10,000 bases of DNA from Halisarca cf. caerulea (Eukaryota > Porifera > Demospongiae > Chondrillida > Halisarcidae): the NCBI GenBank assembly GCA_963170055.1, contig CAUJGJ010000082.1, positions 257,501 to 267,500 on the forward strand, given 5' to 3'. Both the position numbers and the translations under genes were made by a program. Within the stretch, counting starts at the first letter, position 1. The number at the start of each line of letters is the position of its first letter. The notes beneath the pieces were generated by a model. That model saw nothing but the letters and a program-made list of their open reading frames with translations. It did not search any database and was not told the origin of the DNA. This document shows positions 6,844-10,000 of the stretch, piece by piece.

Positions 6844-6877
6844 AAATGACTGACCCAGCTTAATTTTGGTCAGCCAT
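6844..6877. repeat. 34-bp relative of the 6717-6772 hairpin
   Basis: AAATGACTGACCCAGC at the left and TTTTGGTCAGCCAT at the right match the two ends of the preceding hairpin with one substitution in the left arm, but the interior is about 20 bases shorter. The loop keeps an AATTTT word found in the longer copy. This looks like a duplicated element with internal deletion. Confidence 0.55.
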
Positions 6878-7046
6878 ATTCTTGTTTTGTTAGGAAATTG
6901 ACAGACGGCAGACTGCTGCTTCTAGCCCTACATGTACATATCCACATGTAAAGTACATACTAGTGATATCTGCTGAACATTACATACAAATATACTTGAT
7001 CTACGTAGGTGCTCATGTACACCTCCCCACCCCATTCACCCCCCAG

Positions 7047-7146
7047 GGATAACTTCTACCAGTACGGTGAGATCCACACCATCCACATGGTACCCAAGCA
7101 GAACTGTGCCTTCATCACATTCTCAGCTCGAGAGGCTGCCCAGGCC
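7047..7146 (+). CDS. Isolated RBM22-like RRM exon
   Basis: A 100-bp exon between acceptor CACCCCCCAG (ending 7046) and donor GCC|GTGAGT (7147). After one base completing a split codon it encodes 33 residues, starting DNFYQYGEIHTIHMVPK and continuing QNCAFITFSAREAAQA. This matches the central part of the RRM of RBM22/Slt11 spliceosomal proteins: FYQFGEI before, then a Cys-Ala-Phe-Ile-x-Phe RNP1 motif and a TRQAAE-type helix. RBM22 acts in the activated spliceosome and contacts U6 snRNA and pre-mRNA. The frame is intact and both splice sites are good. I find no neighbouring exon for the zinc-finger half, the RNP2 strand or the end of the RRM in this window. It may be one exon of a gene with very large introns or a duplicated exon fragment. 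Confidence 0.7.
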
Positions 7147-7242
7147 GTGAGTGTGCACTCCATGTAGTGTGTGTTAGTGCCTTGTTCATTTCGTTCACAT
7201 ATGTAGGTTTGTATGTGCAAGCATTTGTATATTATGTCTGTT

Positions 7243-7386
<144 letters not shown>

Positions 7387-7536
7387 CTGATGTATTTGCA
7401 TGTTCAATATCCTCCAGTTGTGTTGTTACGTATCTATCGTTTGTGTATCACTTGCTTGGTTTCTTTAAACACACATTTAGTTTACATCTACTTGTTTTCA
7501 CAGTCTTTTTGTTTGTTTATCTTCCTGTTTTGTTTT

Positions 7537-7735
7537 CTCACATTCACCGTCACCACTCCCACATTCACCGTCACCACTCTCACATTTACTGTCACTACTC
7601 TCACACTCACCGTCACCACTCTCACATTCACTGTCACTACTATCACATTCACCTTCACTACTCTCACATTGCCATCACCACTCTCACATTCACTCTCACT
7701 ACTCTCACATTTGCCCTCGCTACTATCACATTTAC
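7537..7735. repeat. 21-bp minisatellite, about 9.5 copies
   Basis: Units of 21 bases with consensus CTCACATTCACYGTCACYACT start at 7537, 7558, 7579, 7600, 7621, 7642, 7663, 7683 and 7704, and a partial unit starts at 7725. Copy 7 has lost one base (20 bp). Because 21 is divisible by 3 the plus strand gives a seven-residue HIHRHHS-like periodicity, but the array lacks a start or domain context and the one-base loss breaks the frame. I treat it as non-coding. Confidence 0.92.
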
Positions 7736-7848
7736 CTAGTCCGGTGTACCTCAGACCCAATCTTGCTCAGCCATTTTCAGGGACTGACGTCACCGGGCAC
7801 AATGTCAGGAATTCACCCTGACATGTGAATATCGTTAAAATGTACATA
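7736..7848. other. Unassigned unique sequence with a 7-bp hairpin
   Basis: Between the minisatellite and the AATAAA signals is unique sequence containing TGTCAGG-AATTCAC-CCTGACA (7804-7824), a perfect 7-bp stem with a 7-base loop. It is not the histone 3' stem-loop. It could be a terminal exon or 3' UTR of a plus-strand transcript, but I recognise no protein. Confidence 0.35.
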
Positions 7849-7875
7849 AATAAATCTTAAAATTCAATGAATAAA
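7849..7875 (+). terminator. Two AATAAA polyadenylation-type hexamers
   Basis: AATAAA occurs at 7849-7854 and 7870-7875 on the plus strand, 21 bases apart, in an AT-rich stretch just before the 3' end of the minus-strand ORF. They would suit the end of a plus-strand transcript, possibly one containing the RRM exon. AT-rich DNA makes chance hexamers likely. Confidence 0.3.
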
Positions 7876-7890
7876 GTTAAAAATCTGTTT

Positions 7891-8980
7891 TCATGCGGTG
7901 GGGATATTGGTGATGTCTTGGATGTGTCTTTGGGGGCTGGAAGAGGGGTGGATCCCCAAAGGTTCATGCATTGATCTACCAATATCAGCGAAAAGATCTC
8001 TTGCCAATGACTGTGTGGCCAAAATTATGTCTCCACGAGCTCCAGCTGGTGCATGTCTCTGACTCTCCTCTTCATCTTGGCTGAACAGTTGTCTAATTTG
8101 GTGTAACAGGCGAATGATTCTTCTGTGTTTAACTGCTGTATTATCAAGGCAGTGCTGGTGGGCCTTTGACCAAGTGTGTTCTTCAGAGCATATGTAGACA
8201 ATGAACAAAATGTGCACTTTTAAGTGCTTTGCATTCTTGTGCCTACTCACGCAAAACACTGCATAATATAGGAAATTGTGTCTATCCATGTCATGGTCAC
8301 CTCCGAGTTCAGCAATGCTTGTGATCAGTTTGTGTCCTGTGCAAATATTAAAATCTTTACCTGTTGAGATGTTCCATATGAAGATAGCGGGCAATGTTTT
8401 TCCCTGTTCTTCATGTGTGTTCACAAATCTTGAAAACCGTAGCTGAGTTTTCATCCATGGTTACAGCATGTACATGCTGTTGGTAATGAAAATCATCATT
8501 TCCTTAGTGTAATTCTTCGTGTTGGTGGTTTTGAACACTCTTAGTAGAGTAGGCACTAAGTCTACAAATCTGTCTACATCCCCCTCTGGAATGATACCCC
8601 GGTAGTGATACCACAGTAGACCCACAGTGCACAGCTCCTATTGTGTGGATGGAAGAAGAGGATTAGATACGTACACAGTAGTCAAGTGTGCTCAGTGTTA
8701 CATGGCATGTGCACACCTATATGTGGAAGAGCGTTATCAGGTCCTTCTGAGGGTGTGAAACAGGTCAATAGTTTTATCACCTTCTTCGCTATGGGATGTA
8801 CCCTCTTCTCGGGGTGTTTCATGATGAAGGCCATCAGTCACACTTATACCCAAAACCTTGCACGCTGCTGGTGGAACGTTTGCTAACATTTGCCATGATA
8901 ACAACAACCTCTAGGAAGTCTTCTGTGCCATTGCCGTTCTTCACAGGATCATTGGTGACTGAAGTTCTGTTAAGTGTTCC
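7891..8980 (-). pseudogene. DUF6589-family pseudogene
   Basis: Minus-strand remnant of a DUF6589 protein, an uncharacterised multicopy family of fungi and invertebrates often thought to be transposon-linked. From 8980 down: a fragment with TEDFLEVVVIMANV, then in another frame PPAACKVLGISVTDG. Next comes an exon 8637-8361, after an acceptor CACACAATAG, encoding LCTVGLLWYHY, GDVDRFVDLVPTLLRVFK, NYTKEMMIFI, then SRFVNTH and, in a shifted frame, GKNIARYLHMEHLNR. It ends at donor CAG|GTAAAG. The family signature is GDxDR, then YxxE, then SRFVNTHG..GxNIPxDLHMEHLNR. Lesions: a 10-bp near-tandem duplication at 8876-8895 that shifts frame, an in-frame TAA at 8461-8463, and a one-base loss in the A5 run at 8397-8401. 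The 3' part (about 8328-7891) is open and encodes a hydrophilic tail ending HIQDITNIPTA that I cannot align to the family. Confidence 0.7.
8361..8637 (-). pseudogene. Core exon of the DUF6589 pseudogene
   Basis: A 277-bp block with a pyrimidine-rich acceptor on its 5' side (ATCCTCTTCTTCCATCC before CACAATAG) and donor GTAAAG at 8360. It carries the most diagnostic residues of the family: GDVDR, NYTKE, RFVNTH and LHMEHLNR. The nonsense codon (8461-8463) and the one-base deletion (8397-8401) both fall inside it, so the intact signature is split over two frames. Splice sites are preserved, implying the copy derives from an intron-containing gene and not from a processed transcript. Confidence 0.7.
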
Positions 8981-9000
8981 TTAAGTGTTGATGTGTATGC

Positions 9001-9384
<384 letters not shown>

Positions 9385-9515
9385 GTAGCCTTACTGTTTG
9401 GGGTAATATTGCATGGTGTTGTGGGAGATCCAATTGGTGTTGATACACATTCAAATGCTTGGACTGGTGTAGTCAGGAGCCTTGAGAAAAGTTGTAGTAT
9501 ATATACATGTACGCG

Positions 9516-9909
9516 TACTGTACAGTTGTGTGCACATGTACGTACTGTACAGTTGTGTGCACATGTACGTAGTAGTCGTACTGTACAATTGTGTGCACAT
9601 GTACATATGTACTGTACAGTTGTGTGCACATGTATGTACCATACAATTGTGTACACATGTATGTACCATACAATTGTGTACACATGTATGTACTGTACAG
9701 TTGTGTGCACATGTACGTACTGTACAGTTGTGTGCACATGTACGTACTGTACAGTTGTGTACACATGTACATACGTACTGTACAGTTGTGTGCACATGTA
9801 CGTACTGTACAGTTGTGTGCACATGTACGTACTGTACAGTTGTGTACACATGTACATACGTACTGTACAGTTGTGTGCACATGTACGTACTGTACAGTTG
9901 TGTGCACAC
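9516..9909. repeat. 27/31-bp minisatellite with 85-bp higher-order period
   Basis: Fourteen units beginning TACTGTACAG (or TACCATACAA) start at 9516, 9543, 9579, 9610, 9637, 9664, 9691, 9718, 9745, 9776, 9803, 9830, 9861 and 9888. The basic unit is 27 bases, containing GTTGTGTGCACATGTACG. Longer 31-base units insert ACAT before ACG. From 9691 the spacings run 27, 27, 31, 27, 27, 31, 27, so a three-unit 85-bp block is repeated, and both 31-base members share the same TGTGTACACA variant. One spacing of 36 contains an AGTAGTCG insertion. Units at 9637 and 9664 share TACCATACAA. The stop-poor unit gives large ORFs on both strands that I do not regard as genes. Confidence 0.93.
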
Positions 9910-10000
9910 ACAGGATTGCGTATATAGACATGTACGTACATATGCACTTTCTCAGGACTTTGTACATATGTGTGTACGTTAACTTGTTCATTTCTACGTT
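9910..10000. other. Unassigned flank after the minisatellite
   Basis: The last 90 bases are non-repetitive apart from scattered GTAC/CATATG words resembling the array. No feature is recognised before the window ends. Confidence 0.4.

Noticed and set aside
6996..7015. Possible upstream RNP2 exon of the RBM22-like gene (ATCTACGTAGGTGCT reads IYVGA)
   Set aside because: The residues expected between the RNP2 strand and FYQYGE are missing, the frame meets a stop at the exon junction, and no splice site fits.
7804..7824. Histone mRNA 3' stem-loop
   Set aside because: The 7-bp stem TGTCAGG/CCTGACA does not match the conserved histone stem-loop, and no histone gene is nearby.
8641..8984. Plus-strand ORFs of 62-81 residues
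   Set aside because: They lie opposite minus-strand DUF6589 remnants and contain no recognisable domain.
9516..9909. CRISPR array
   Set aside because: Repeat units directly abut with no unique spacers, and the sequence context is animal nuclear DNA.

Overview
This window looks like animal nuclear DNA. It has spliced genes with GT..AG introns, long (GT)n, (CA)n and (AT)n microsatellites, several minisatellites, short inverted-repeat transposons, and decayed copies of multicopy gene families. Nothing bacterial (operons, Shine-Dalgarno sites, dense coding) is visible. An early-branching invertebrate such as a sponge would fit the ankyrin/kelch genes, the DUF6589 relic and the TE-loaded intron, but this is impression rather than proof.

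Layout. 1-147: 35-bp minisatellite cut by the window edge. 148-690: little except an 11-bp inverted repeat. 690-1010: CT-rich imperfect minisatellite. 1046-1496: 451-bp interrupted (GT)n tract. 1701-1819: 101-bp MITE with perfect 9-bp target duplications. 1820-1934: probable promoter with a TCACGTGA E-box. 1935-6315: the main gene, reconstructed as three plus-strand exons. Exons 1-2 (1935-2004, 2282-2719) encode ankyrin repeats, with a one-base frame break at 2472-2474. Exon 3 (5365-6315) encodes a kelch propeller of about six blades. Exon 2 ends and exon 3 begins in phase 0, so an ankyrin-kelch protein of about 485 residues is the simplest model. The 2.6-kb intron 2 holds a second MITE of the promoter family (2815-2942), a 128-bp inverted-repeat unit (3214-3341), an antisense exon-like ORF (3526-3646), a 702-bp pogo-like DNA transposon with TA target duplication (4361-5062) and a fold-back region (5078-5275).

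6316-7046: 3' UTR/intergenic DNA with a small GT tract and two related hairpin repeats. 7047-7146: an isolated plus-strand exon with good splice sites encoding the core of an RBM22-like RRM; the rest of that gene is not visible. 7243-7386: (CA)n. 7537-7735: 21-bp minisatellite. 7849-7875: two AATAAA signals. 7891-8980: minus-strand DUF6589 pseudogene with a nonsense codon and two frame breaks. 9080-9098: run of 19 G. 9285-9381: (AT)n. 9516-9909: a 27/31-bp minisatellite with an 85-bp higher-order period.

There is no evident shared pathway among the genes. The one cohesive unit is the ankyrin-kelch gene, whose promoter and large intron have been colonised by the same MITE family and other class II elements. 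The long ORFs across microsatellites and minisatellites are artefacts of stop-free repeats.
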